Below are positions 43,987-51,686 of a stretch of DNA of 64,000 bases, piece by piece (position 1 is the stretch's first letter; every line of letters starts with the position of its first letter). The translations under genes were made by a program, and so were the position numbers. The stretch is from positions 1 through 64,000 of the forward strand of contig QOZS01000025.1 in assembly GCA_003576705.1 (NCBI GenBank). The letters are read 5' to 3'. Source of the stretch: Desertibaculum subflavum. GTDB taxonomy: Bacteria > Pseudomonadota > Alphaproteobacteria > Ferrovibrionales > Ferrovibrionaceae. Below the pieces are notes generated by a model. That model searched no databases and had not been told where the DNA came from. It saw nothing but the letters and a program-made list of their open reading frames with translations.

Positions 43987-45876
43987 ATGAAGACCTCGAT
44001 CGCGACGGTGTCGATCAGCGGCACGCTGATCGAGAAGCTGCAGGCCATCGCGGCCGCCGGCTTCGAAGGCGTCGAGATCTTCGAGAACGACTTCCTCGCC
44101 TTCGACGGCTCGCCGCGCGAGGTCGGCCGCATGGTGGCGGATGCCGGCCTCAGGATCACGCTGTTCCAGCCGTTCCGCGACTTCGAGGGCATGCCGGAGC
44201 CGCAGCGCGGCCGCACCTTCGACCGGGCCGAGCGCAAGTTCGACATCATGCAGGAGCTCGGCACCGACCTGATGCTGATCTGCTCGAACGTGTCGCCGCT
44301 GGCCCTCGGCGGCATCGACCGCGCCGCCGACGATTTCCGCGCGCTCGGGGAGCGCGCGGCCAAGCGCGGCCTCAAGGTCGGCTACGAGGCGCTCGCCTGG
44401 GGCCGGCATATCAGCGACCACCGCGATGCCTGGGAGATCGTCCGGCGGGCGGATCACCCCAATGTGGGGTTGATCCTCGATTCCTTCCACACGCTCGCGC
44501 GCCGGATCGACGTGAACTCGATCCGGTCGATCCCGCGCGAGAAGATCTTCATCGTCCAGCTCGCCGATGCGCCGCTGATCGAGATGGACCTGCTGCATTG
44601 GAGCCGGCACTACCGCAACATGCCGGGGCAGGGCGACTTGCCGGTGGCCGAGTTCATGCGCGCCGTGGCGGCGACCGGCTATGACGGCGTGCTCTCGCTC
44701 GAGATCTTCAACGACCAGTTCCGCGGCGGCTCGCCCAAGGCCGTGGCGGTCGACGGCAAGCGTTCGCTGGTCAATCTGATGGACCGCGTGCGCCGGCAGG
44801 AATCCGGGACCCGCATTCCTATTCCGGATTTCCCTGACCGCATCCGCACCGAGGGCGTCGAGTTCGTCGAGTTCACCGCCGACGAGCGCGAAGCCGAGGA
44901 ACTGGCCGGCCTGTTCCGCACCTTCGGCTTCCGCCGGGCAGGCCGGCACAAGGCCAAGGACGTGACGCTCTGGCGGCAGGGCGGCATCAACCTCGTCATC
45001 AATACCGAGAAGGAAGGCTTCGCCCATTCCGCCTATCTCATGCACGGCACCTCGGTCTGCGATATCGGCCTCCGGGTCGAGGATGCGCGGGCGACGGTGG
45101 CGCGGGCGCGGGCGCTCGGCGCCGAGCCGTTCGAGCAGGCGGTCGGGCCGGGCGAGCTCGGCATTCCCGCGATCCGCGGCGTCGGCGGCGGCGTCATGCA
45201 TTTCATCGACGGCAAGAGCGAGCTTGGCCGCGTCTGGGAGATCGAGTTCGGCCCGGTGGACGACGACGGCACGGTCCAGGATGCCGGCCTCCTCGCCATC
45301 GACCACCTGGCGCAGACCATGAACTACGAGGAGATGCTGACCTGGGTGCTGTTCTACACCTCGATCTTCGCCACCCGTAAGACGCCGATGGTCGACATCG
45401 TCGATCCGGCCGGCTTGGTGCGCAGCCAGGTGATCGAGGGCGAGGGCGGCGCGCTCCGCATCACGCTCAACGGTGCCGAAAACCGCCGCACTTTGGCCGG
45501 GCATTTCATCGCCGAAAGCTTCGGCTCGGCGGTGCAGCACCTCGCCTTCGCCACGGGCGACATCTTCCGCACGGTCGCGGCGATGAAGGCGAACGGCTTC
45601 CGCCCGCTCGCCATCTCGCCGAACTACTACGACGACATCGAGGCGCGCTTCGGTCTCGACCCGGAACTGCTGGACCGGCTCAAGGCCGATAACATCCTGT
45701 ACGACCGCGACGGCGAGGGCGAATACTTCCAGATCTACAGCCCCAATTACGGCGACGGCTTCTTCTTCGAGATCGTCGAGCGGCGACGCTATGGCGGCTA
45801 TGGCGCGCCGAACGCGCCGTTCCGCATCGCCGCGCAGAAGCGCAGCCTGCCGCAGAAGCAACGACTGGAGATCTAG
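43987..45876 (+). CDS. quiC: Fused 3-dehydroshikimate dehydratase (QsuB/QuiC type) with HPPD-like domain
   Basis: 629 residues. Residues 1-285 are an AP-endonuclease-like TIM barrel with metal ligands Glu134 (GYEALAW), Asp165 (LILDSFH), Gln191 (IVQLAD) and Glu239 (LSLEIF), fitting dehydration of 3-dehydroshikimate to protocatechuate. Residues 290-629 are a 4-hydroxyphenylpyruvate-dioxygenase-like vicinal oxygen chelate domain that keeps a His440, His518, Glu595 metal triad. The ATG at 43987 starts at the barrel; the upstream codons overlap the operator. Confidence 0.92.
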   Translation: MKTSIATVSISGTLIEKLQAIAAAGFEGVEIFENDFLAFDGSPREVGRMVADAGLRITLFQPFRDFEGMPEPQRGRTFDRAERKFDIMQELGTDLMLICSNVSPLALGGIDRAADDFRALGERAAKRGLKVGYEALAWGRHISDHRDAWEIVRRADHPNVGLILDSFHTLARRIDVNSIRSIPREKIFIVQLADAPLIEMDLLHWSRHYRNMPGQGDLPVAEFMRAVAATGYDGVLSLEIFNDQFRGGSPKAVAVDGKRSLVNLMDRVRRQESGTRIPIPDFPDRIRTEGVEFVEFTADEREAEELAGLFRTFGFRRAGRHKAKDVTLWRQGGINLVINTEKEGFAHSAYLMHGTSVCDIGLRVEDARATVARARALGAEPFEQAVGPGELGIPAIRGVGGGVMHFIDGKSELGRVWEIEFGPVDDDGTVQDAGLLAIDHLAQTMNYEEMLTWVLFYTSIFATRKTPMVDIVDPAGLVRSQVIEGEGGALRITLNGAENRRTLAGHFIAESFGSAVQHLAFATGDIFRTVAAMKANGFRPLAISPNYYDDIEARFGLDPELLDRLKADNILYDRDGEGEYFQIYSPNYGDGFFFEIVERRRYGGYGAPNAPFRIAAQKRSLPQKQRLEI

Positions 45877-45945
45877 CTAGGCCGCTTTCGGTCACGGCGA
45901 TGTCCTGGCGCGGTCATTGGCGCAGCTTTCGCGTGCGGCCTAGCT
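45875..45945. repeat. 11-bp inverted repeat after quiC, 49-nt loop
   Basis: AGCTAGGCCGC (45875-45885, overlapping the quiC stop codon) and GCGGCCTAGCT (45935-45945, just before the methyltransferase start) are exact reverse complements. It may form a large hairpin ending the quiC transcript or shape the methyltransferase leader. The gap is otherwise featureless. Confidence 0.6.
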
Positions 45946-45952
45946 TGCCGCC

Positions 45953-46717
45953 ATGCAAGCGCTGGCCGCCCGGGTGAGACGCAAGGCGATGCATGGCGCC
46001 GGCCGGGCGATGGCACTGGCCGGCATTCTGCCGGGCCCGCGCTTTCGCTGCCCGGTCTGCGGCTTCATCGGCAGCTTCCCGACCACCTACGGCGCCAACG
46101 CGCCCCGGCGCTATTGCCGCTGCCCGAAATGCGGCGCGGCGGAGCGCCATCGGCTGCAGCGGCTGGTGATCGAGCGCATCCGCGACCGGCTGCCGGCGGG
46201 CGCGCGCGGCCTGCAATTCGCGCCGGATCCGATGACGCCGGTGCTGTGCGGCCTCTGCGCCGACTTCATCACCGCCGATATCATGCCGAGGCAGGGCTCG
46301 ATCGTACTCGACATGACCCGCATGGAACTGCCGGACGACGCCTTCGACCTTGTCTATGCCAGCCACGTGCTGGAGCACATTCCCGCCGACCGCGCCGCCA
46401 TCGCCCAGGTGCACCGCATCCTGAAGCCGGGGGGCATCGCCATCCTGCCGGTCCCGATCGTCGCGCCGAAGACGGTGGAGTACCCGCCGGGCGTCACCGA
46501 CGGCGACGGTCATGTGCGCGCGCCCGGCCTCGACTACTACGACCGCTACCGCGAGCGCTTCGCCGAGGTCGAGTTGGTCACGTCGGCCGAGGTCGACCAG
46601 GCGACGCAGCCCTGGATCTACGAAGACCGCACCATCTTCCCGAACGCCACGGCAACCTGTCGCCCCGCCATGCCGGGCGAACGCCACCTCGACGCCGTGC
46701 CGATCTGCCGGAAGTAG
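45953..46717 (+). CDS. SAM-dependent methyltransferase with Cys-rich N-terminal domain
   Basis: 254 residues. The N-terminal third carries two Cys pairs, CPVCGF and a CRCPKC-type group (about residues 30-60), like a zinc ribbon. The following class I methyltransferase fold shows DMTRMELPDDAFDLVYASHVLEHIPADRAAIAQVHRILKPGG, typical of Methyltransf_11 proteins. The glycine-rich SAM loop is less clear than usual. Substrate unknown. It is divergent in function from the quinate genes and has no same-strand partner. Confidence 0.8.
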   Translation: MQALAARVRRKAMHGAGRAMALAGILPGPRFRCPVCGFIGSFPTTYGANAPRRYCRCPKCGAAERHRLQRLVIERIRDRLPAGARGLQFAPDPMTPVLCGLCADFITADIMPRQGSIVLDMTRMELPDDAFDLVYASHVLEHIPADRAAIAQVHRILKPGGIAILPVPIVAPKTVEYPPGVTDGDGHVRAPGLDYYDRYRERFAEVELVTSAEVDQATQPWIYEDRTIFPNATATCRPAMPGERHLDAVPICRK

Positions 46718-46954
46718 GGGAAGGCGGACACACGCCAGATCGATATGGGAAGTGCCGAGCTTTGACCGCCCAAACCCCGTCTCGATTGCTTCAGGAAGAG
46801 CGGCCGGCCACTTGAAATTCCCTCGTGGCGCAACCATATGCGCTGAAGGTTCGCGTCACGGCGGACCTCGCTCTTTGACAGGTGAAGATCGGCATTTGCG
46901 CACCGGCACGACGCCGGACTGCGCCCGGGGAACACTTGCACAGCGCTGATGCAG

Positions 46955-46986
46955 CGGGATCAGCCAGTTACGGGATCAGCCAGTTA
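46955..46986. repeat. Two tandem copies of a 16-bp unit
   Basis: CGGGATCAGCCAGTTA occurs twice head to tail with no mismatch, 24 bases before the decamer array. Likely recent slippage duplication. Confidence 0.85.
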
Positions 46987-47010
46987 GATGACGCAACCGT
47001 TCCCTGCCAT

Positions 47011-47110
47011 AGGTCCCCATAGGACGCCATAGGCAATCATAGGATTCCATAGGCTCCCATAGGCAATCATTGGCTCTCATAGGACGCCATTGGCAGCCAT
47101 AGGCGGCCAT
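47011..47110. repeat. Ten-unit 10-bp tandem array, consensus WGGNNNYCAT
   Basis: Ten consecutive ten-base units all read (A/T)GG, three variable bases, (C/T), CAT. Positions 2-3 and 8-10 are invariant, position 1 is A in eight units and T in two. Two unit types occur twice each (AGGACGCCAT and AGGCAATCAT). Partial units flank both ends, the right one reaching the stop codon of the MetE-like gene. The variable positions make simple slippage unlikely to be the whole story. One unit equals about one helical turn. Confidence 0.85.
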
Positions 47111-47119
47111 AGGCCGCCC

Positions 47120-48163
47120 TCAGAACGCCGCCGCCCGGGCATGCGCCTCCAACAGGCCGGGCAGGCGGGCCGGGTCGGTGCGGCCCCAGCCGCATTCGCT
47201 GGAAATGCCGAACTCGGGCACGAAGCGGCGCGCCACCTCGATGCGCTTCCGGTCGCCGGCCGCGTCGGCATGGTGGATCAGGCCGAGATAGAGCCGTGTC
47301 TCCGGCCGCCGGCGCCAGGCCTTGAGCGGCGCGTAGAAGGCATCGTCGGTGCGGTCCTTCGGCACGGGGATGTGCAGGAAGTCGATGCGGCGCGTCACGC
47401 CCTCGCCGATGCCGTTCATCAGCTCGACCAGGACGCCCGCGTCCTTGGGCTGCACCAGATGCTCGTCGGCGGGCGAGCCGTAGCAGAGGTGAAAGCCCAG
47501 ATCGACGCCGTCCGGCACCAGGTTGCCGAGCAGGGCAAGGCCCTCGAACACCTCGCGCTTGTAATCCGATGGGCGGCCGGGGAAGTAGTTCTCGAACACC
47601 AGCACCTCCTGGCAGACGTCGTACTGGATCGAGAGATCCGCGGCCGGGATGCTCTCCAGGATGCGCCGGATGGTCGCGAGCATGGCGCGCTCGTAGACCT
47701 CGGTGAAGGCGGGTCGAGCGTTCGGGCTCACATACATCACCGCGATGGCAAGCGGTGTCGGCAGGCAGACCTGGAAGCGCACGCCCTTCGGGATCGCACC
47801 CTGGTCGCGCAGCCGTTTGAACACCGCGTAGGATTCGACCGCCGCGCGGTCGTAGCCGATATCGAAGACGACCTGCTTCGGGTCGACGCCCTGGCGGAAC
47901 CGCACCTGGTGCCATTCGCGCACCAGCTTGCCGTCCCACTGGACGAATTTCAGGGTGGGGGCGTCGGTATCCGGCTCCATGTCCGGATGCGATTGCAGCA
48001 TCAGCTGCTGATAGCGGATCCAGCGCGCCCGCTCGCCGGTTTCTCCATCGGGCAGGCGGGAAAGCCAGGGGCCGAGCGTCGCGGCAACCTGGCGGAACAC
48101 CGCTTCCGCACTGTCCAGCGGCACGCTGCCGATCAGATGCACCTGGCCCTGCTGCCCGGCCAT
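47120..48163 (-). CDS. MetE-like (methionine synthase II/UROD-superfamily) protein
   Basis: 347 residues. The TIM-barrel pattern resembles the C-terminal half of cobalamin-independent methionine synthase: LIGSVPLDSAEAVF start, SIQYDVCQEV and a putative zinc site GFHLCYG (His225, Cys227) with a second Cys in SSECGWGR (Cys324), matching the His-x-Cys and Cys ligands of MetE. It may move methyl groups between thiols or act on another one-carbon substrate. ATG at 48163 was chosen because the upstream sequence runs over a tRNA gene. Confidence 0.65.
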   Translation of the reverse strand: MAGQQGQVHLIGSVPLDSAEAVFRQVAATLGPWLSRLPDGETGERARWIRYQQLMLQSHPDMEPDTDAPTLKFVQWDGKLVREWHQVRFRQGVDPKQVVFDIGYDRAAVESYAVFKRLRDQGAIPKGVRFQVCLPTPLAIAVMYVSPNARPAFTEVYERAMLATIRRILESIPAADLSIQYDVCQEVLVFENYFPGRPSDYKREVFEGLALLGNLVPDGVDLGFHLCYGSPADEHLVQPKDAGVLVELMNGIGEGVTRRIDFLHIPVPKDRTDDAFYAPLKAWRRRPETRLYLGLIHHADAAGDRKRIEVARRFVPEFGISSECGWGRTDPARLPGLLEAHARAAAF

Positions 48164-48270
48164 GGCGGTCCCTCCCCGGTTTGTCAGGGCGGCAGCATAG
48201 CAAAGCCGGAGATCGGGGCCGCGCGCCTTGACCCCGGGGGCCGGGACGGCTAAATCCCGCGCCCTGGTAT

Positions 48271-48348
48271 GGCGGGCGTAGCTCAGTCGGTTAGAGCGCG
48301 AGATTGTGGCTCTCGAGGTCGCCGGTTCGATCCCGGTCGCTCGCCCCA
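48271..48348 (+). tRNA. tRNA-His (anticodon GTG)
   Basis: Cloverleaf with the extra 5' G(-1) opposite discriminator C73 that identifies tRNA-His, acceptor GCGGGCG with CGCTCGC, D arm, anticodon stem CGAGA/TCTCG with loop TTGTGGC, T arm GCCGG/CCGGT with TTCGATC, and encoded CCA. It reads CAC and CAU histidine codons. Confidence 0.95.
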
Positions 48349-48371
48349 TCACCCCCGCGGAAGCGGCTGAA

Positions 48372-48596
48372 TCAGGCCCTGACGCGGCCGCCGGCGAAGA
48401 GCAGCCCGGCGCCGACCACGATGGCGCCGATCCCGGCCCAGACCGGCACGTTGACCGTCTCCTCCTCTTTCACTTCGAGCTTGAGGGCGCCGAGATTGGC
48501 CTCGTGCGTCTCCTTGGTGTAGCTGAAGCTGCCGTAGATGAGCCCGAGGACCCCGGCGGCGATCAGGGCGATCGCCAGAATGCGCAAGCCGCTCAT
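48372..48596 (-). CDS. DUF3185-like small membrane protein, copy 1
   Basis: 74 residues: N-terminal helix RILAIALIAAGVLGLIYGSF, a polar middle YTKETHEANLGALKLEVKEEETVNVP and a C-terminal helix WAGIGAIVVGAGLLFAG. Pattern fits DUF3185-type proteins with two membrane segments and a soluble loop. Function unknown. It is a clear paralogue of the next gene downstream in the window, with the same order of motifs. Confidence 0.75.
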   Translation of the reverse strand: MSGLRILAIALIAAGVLGLIYGSFSYTKETHEANLGALKLEVKEEETVNVPVWAGIGAIVVGAGLLFAGGRVRA

Positions 48597-48663
48597 GCGT
48601 CACACCCAGTTGTTGACCGGATGCTCAACGCGAGCTTGGCCGTAAAGGTTGCGCCGCCGCCGG

Positions 48664-48888
48664 CTAGCGGCGGAAGCCCGCGAACAGCAGCATGCCGCCG
48701 CCCACTGCGATGGCCGCCACGCCGGCCCAGGTCGGCACGGTGAAGCTGTCCTTCTCCTGCACTTGGAGCTGCAGCGGCCCGAGCTTCGCCTCGTGCGTCT
48801 CCTTGGTATAGGTGAAGCTGCGGTAGACGAGGCCGACCACGCCGGCGGCGATCAGCGCGACGGCGATCAATCTCAGCAGGTTGTTCAT
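48664..48888 (-). CDS. DUF3185-like small membrane protein, copy 2
   Basis: 74 residues, near-identical design to copy 1: RLIAVALIAAGVVGLVYRSF, TYTKETHEAKLGPLQLQVQEKDSFTVP, WAGVAAIAVGGGMLLFAG. The KETHEA motif is shared. Tandem duplication of a small membrane protein gene with divergence in the middle part. Separated from copy 1 by 67 bases and on the same strand, so probably one transcript. Confidence 0.75.
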   Translation of the reverse strand: MNNLLRLIAVALIAAGVVGLVYRSFTYTKETHEAKLGPLQLQVQEKDSFTVPTWAGVAAIAVGGGMLLFAGFRR

Positions 48889-48990
48889 CGGGGTTCCCGA
48901 ATCGTGGACAAGGCGTCGCGGCAGCATGGCCGGACGCACCGCTTGCGCCAAGTCAAGGCGCCGGCCGGCCGGACCGGCAGCATCCGCCGC

Positions 48991-50340
48991 ATGCGTCCCG
49001 ACTGGCTGCCGCTCCTCGATGCCCGGATTCCTCGCTATACGAGCTATCCGACCGCGCCGCATTTCCACGCCGGCATCGGGCCGGAGCGCTACGCGGCCTG
49101 GCTCGCCGCCATCGACCCGGCCCGGCCGGTCTCGCTCTACCTGCATGTGCCCTATTGCCGGCGGCTCTGCTGGTACTGCGCCTGCAATACCGAGATCACC
49201 CGGGAGGAGGGGCCGCTCGCCAGCTTCACCGCCACGGTGCTGCGCGAGATCGAGCTGATCGCCGGGCATCTGCCGACCCGGCTATCCGTCTCACAGATCC
49301 ATTTCGGCGGTGGGACGCCGACCTTGCTCCGCCCGGAACAACTCGCCGCCATCGTCGAGGCGCTGCGCCGGCATTTCGATTTCCGGCCTGGCATGGAGTT
49401 CGCGCTGGAGATCGACCCGCGCACGCTCTCGCGCGGCATGCTGGCGATGTTCCGTCAGCTTGGCGTGACGCGGGCAAGCCTCGGCGTGCAGGATCTCGAT
49501 GCCGACGTGCAGCGCGCGGTGAACCGCATCCAGCCGGCCGAGACGGTGGAGCGCGCGGTCTGGGAGCTCCGCGCCGCCGGCGTGCAGGGCATCAATTTCG
49601 ACCTGCTCTACGGCCTGCCGCGCCAGAGCGAGGCGACCATGCGGACGACAGTCGAACGGCTGATGCGGCTCGCGCCCGACCGCATCGCCCTGTTCGGCTA
49701 TGCCCATGTGCCGTGGATGAAGAAGCACCAGAAGGCGCTGGAGCGCTTCGGCTTGCCCGACGCGCCGGCCCGTGCGGCGCTCGCCATGGCGGCGCGGACA
49801 GCGCTCGAGGGCGCGGGGCTGGAGCCGGTCGGCCTCGACCATTTCGCGCAACCCGACGACGCCCTCGCCGTCGCCGCCCGCGCCGGCCGGCTGCACCGCA
49901 ACTTCCAGGGCTATACCACCGACGCGGCCGAGACCCTGATCGGCTTCGGGCCGAGCAGCATCTCCGCCTTCGCCCAAGGCTATGCACAGAGCGCGCCGGC
50001 GACGGAAGCATGGGCCGCCGTTATCGATGCCGGCCGGCCGGCCACATTGCGCGGCATCGCGCTCTCCGCCGACGATCGTCTGCATCGCGAGGTCATCGAG
50101 GCGGTGATGTGCAATCTCGCGGTCGATCTGGCCGAGGTGGCGCTCCGGCACGGCGCGACGCCCGAGCGTTTCGCGCCGGAGCTCGTCCGGCTCCGGCCGC
50201 TGGCGGCGCGCGGCCTGGTCGAGATCGACGGCTGGCGCATCAGTGTGCCGCCGGCGGCGCGCATCGCGGTGCGCACCGTCGCCGCCGTGTTCGACAGCTA
50301 CCTCGAAGCGAGCGCGGCCCGCCACGCCGCTGCGGTCTAG
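48991..50340 (+). CDS. hemN: Radical-SAM coproporphyrinogen III oxidase-type protein (HemN)
   Basis: 449 residues. SAM cluster motif Cys-x3-Cys-x2-Cys in YCRRLCWYCACN (about residue 57 onward), preceded by PRYTSYPTAPHF, typical of bona fide HemN rather than HemW. Further motifs: QIHFGGGTPTLL, EIDPRTL, GVQDLDADVQRAVNRIQP and NFDLLYGLPRQ. It oxidatively decarboxylates coproporphyrinogen III without oxygen in haem synthesis. The ATG at 48991 starts just before the conserved RYTSYPTA block. Converges on the acyl-CoA dehydrogenase with a four-base overlap. Confidence 0.92.
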   Translation: MRPDWLPLLDARIPRYTSYPTAPHFHAGIGPERYAAWLAAIDPARPVSLYLHVPYCRRLCWYCACNTEITREEGPLASFTATVLREIELIAGHLPTRLSVSQIHFGGGTPTLLRPEQLAAIVEALRRHFDFRPGMEFALEIDPRTLSRGMLAMFRQLGVTRASLGVQDLDADVQRAVNRIQPAETVERAVWELRAAGVQGINFDLLYGLPRQSEATMRTTVERLMRLAPDRIALFGYAHVPWMKKHQKALERFGLPDAPARAALAMAARTALEGAGLEPVGLDHFAQPDDALAVAARAGRLHRNFQGYTTDAAETLIGFGPSSISAFAQGYAQSAPATEAWAAVIDAGRPATLRGIALSADDRLHREVIEAVMCNLAVDLAEVALRHGATPERFAPELVRLRPLAARGLVEIDGWRISVPPAARIAVRTVAAVFDSYLEASAARHAAAV

Positions 50341-51572
50341 AGCTCGACGTCGCCGGCGAGCAGACGCTGGGCAATGGTGCGGGCCAGGATTTCGTTGGTC
50401 CCGTCGGCGATGTTGACGATGCGGATGTCCTGCCAGGCATGCACCAGGCCGACCTCGTTGGTCAGGCCCATACCGCCATGCACCTGGATCGCACGGTCGA
50501 TCGCCTTGAGCGAGACCTGCACCGCATAGGCCTTGGCCATGGAGAGCTCCTTCACCGCGCGCTCGCCGCGGTCGAGCAGCATGGCGGCGTTGAGCCCGAG
50601 CAGATGCGCGGCGTGCAGCTCGGTCGCCGCCTCGGCGAGCGGAAAGCTCACGCCCTGGTACTCGGCGATCTTGTGGCCGAAGGTCTCGCGCTGCTTGGCA
50701 TAGTCGAGCGCCTTCTCCAGCGCCCAGCGGCCCTGGCCGACGGCACGGCCGGTATTGTACACGCGACCCAGGGAAACGCCGAGCAAGGCGACCTTGAAGC
50801 CGTCATGCAGTTGCCCGACCAGCTGCCAGGGTTCGACATTCACATCCTCGAAGACCAGCGCACCTTCGTGCCCGCCGACCGCGCCGTGCAGCTTGATCAC
50901 GCTCTCGACGGTGAAGCCGGGCGCCGAAGTCGGCACCAGGAAGCCCGAGATGCCGCCCTCGCGCCGCGCCGCCTTGTCCGGATCGGTGACGGCGAAGACG
51001 ATGCACCATTCCGCGGTCGGCGCGTTGGTGGTCCAGAGCTTGCGCCCGGTGATGCGCCAGCCGTCGCCGTCCTGCACCGCTCGCGTCTTGATCGCCGCCG
51101 CGTCGGATCCGGCGCCGGGCTCCGACAGGCCGAAGCACATCGAGGTGCGCCCGGCCAGCATGTCCTTGAGGATCTCGGCCCGGGCGCGCTCGGTCACCTG
51201 GGTCAGTACCGGGCTCGGCCCGAAGGCCCAGTGCGCGATCACCCAGGGCGTCAGCACAGAGTGCCCACCGCAGGCGTGGTAGATCGCCTCCCAGGCGGTG
51301 AAATAGGCGAGATAGCCGAGCCCGCCGCCGCCGATCGCAGGCGGCGCGCACATGGCGTAAAAGCCGGCCTCGGCCGAGCGCATGCGGATCTCGCGGATCA
51401 GCTCGCGCACCGCGGGCGCATAACGGCCGTCCTCCTGGTACAGGCGGCGCCCGTCGTTCAGCAGGTCGTGGTGGCGCTCGTAGCGCGGTAGTACCTCGCT
51501 GCGCACGAAGCGCAGCACGCCGTCGCGCACCGCGCGCACCTCCTCGGGCAGGTCGAAGCCGATCGCCGCCAT
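50337..51572 (-). CDS. Acyl-CoA dehydrogenase
   Basis: 411 residues with the family signature CFGLSEPGAGSDAAAIKTRA and WRITGRKLWTTNAPTAEWCIVFA, a C-terminal helical domain with QVHGGMGLTNEVGL and WQDIRIVNIADGTNEI. FAD enzyme that makes enoyl-CoA. It is not adjacent to the liu genes and does not identify its acyl chain length. GGAGGAAACC precedes the ATG at 51572. Confidence 0.9.
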   Translation of the reverse strand: MAAIGFDLPEEVRAVRDGVLRFVRSEVLPRYERHHDLLNDGRRLYQEDGRYAPAVRELIREIRMRSAEAGFYAMCAPPAIGGGGLGYLAYFTAWEAIYHACGGHSVLTPWVIAHWAFGPSPVLTQVTERARAEILKDMLAGRTSMCFGLSEPGAGSDAAAIKTRAVQDGDGWRITGRKLWTTNAPTAEWCIVFAVTDPDKAARREGGISGFLVPTSAPGFTVESVIKLHGAVGGHEGALVFEDVNVEPWQLVGQLHDGFKVALLGVSLGRVYNTGRAVGQGRWALEKALDYAKQRETFGHKIAEYQGVSFPLAEAATELHAAHLLGLNAAMLLDRGERAVKELSMAKAYAVQVSLKAIDRAIQVHGGMGLTNEVGLVHAWQDIRIVNIADGTNEILARTIAQRLLAGDVEL

Positions 51573-51686
51573 GGTTTCCTCCAATTTCGTTAGGCCGAGC
51601 CTCCCGATGCGCTTGACATGTGTCAATGGCACAGGCCGCCAGGAAGCATTCAGTGCGCGCGTCGCAATTCCGTTCGCGAGTGAAAA

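Larger units (their letters stand above)
46718..47119. other. 402-base gene-free interval with tandem repeats
   Basis: No convincing gene lies between the methyltransferase stop and the MetE-like stop. The left 230 bases show no family-like coding sequence. A 16-base unit, CGGGATCAGCCAGTTA, is repeated twice in tandem (46955-46986). The right 110 bases form the decamer array described separately. Confidence 0.8.

Noticed and set aside
46618..46941. 107-codon minus-strand frame in the methyltransferase tail and gap
   Set aside because: It has no recognisable domain or ribosome site and overlaps the methyltransferase end.
47011..47110. CRISPR array
   Set aside because: Units are only 10 bases with no constant repeat or spacer of normal size, and no cas gene is present.
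47011..47110. Coding repeat in the MetE-like gene
   Set aside because: The 10-base period rotates the reading frame each unit, and the gene stop codon precedes it.
48271..48349. Integration site at tRNA-His
   Set aside because: No integrase or duplicated tRNA end is found on either side.
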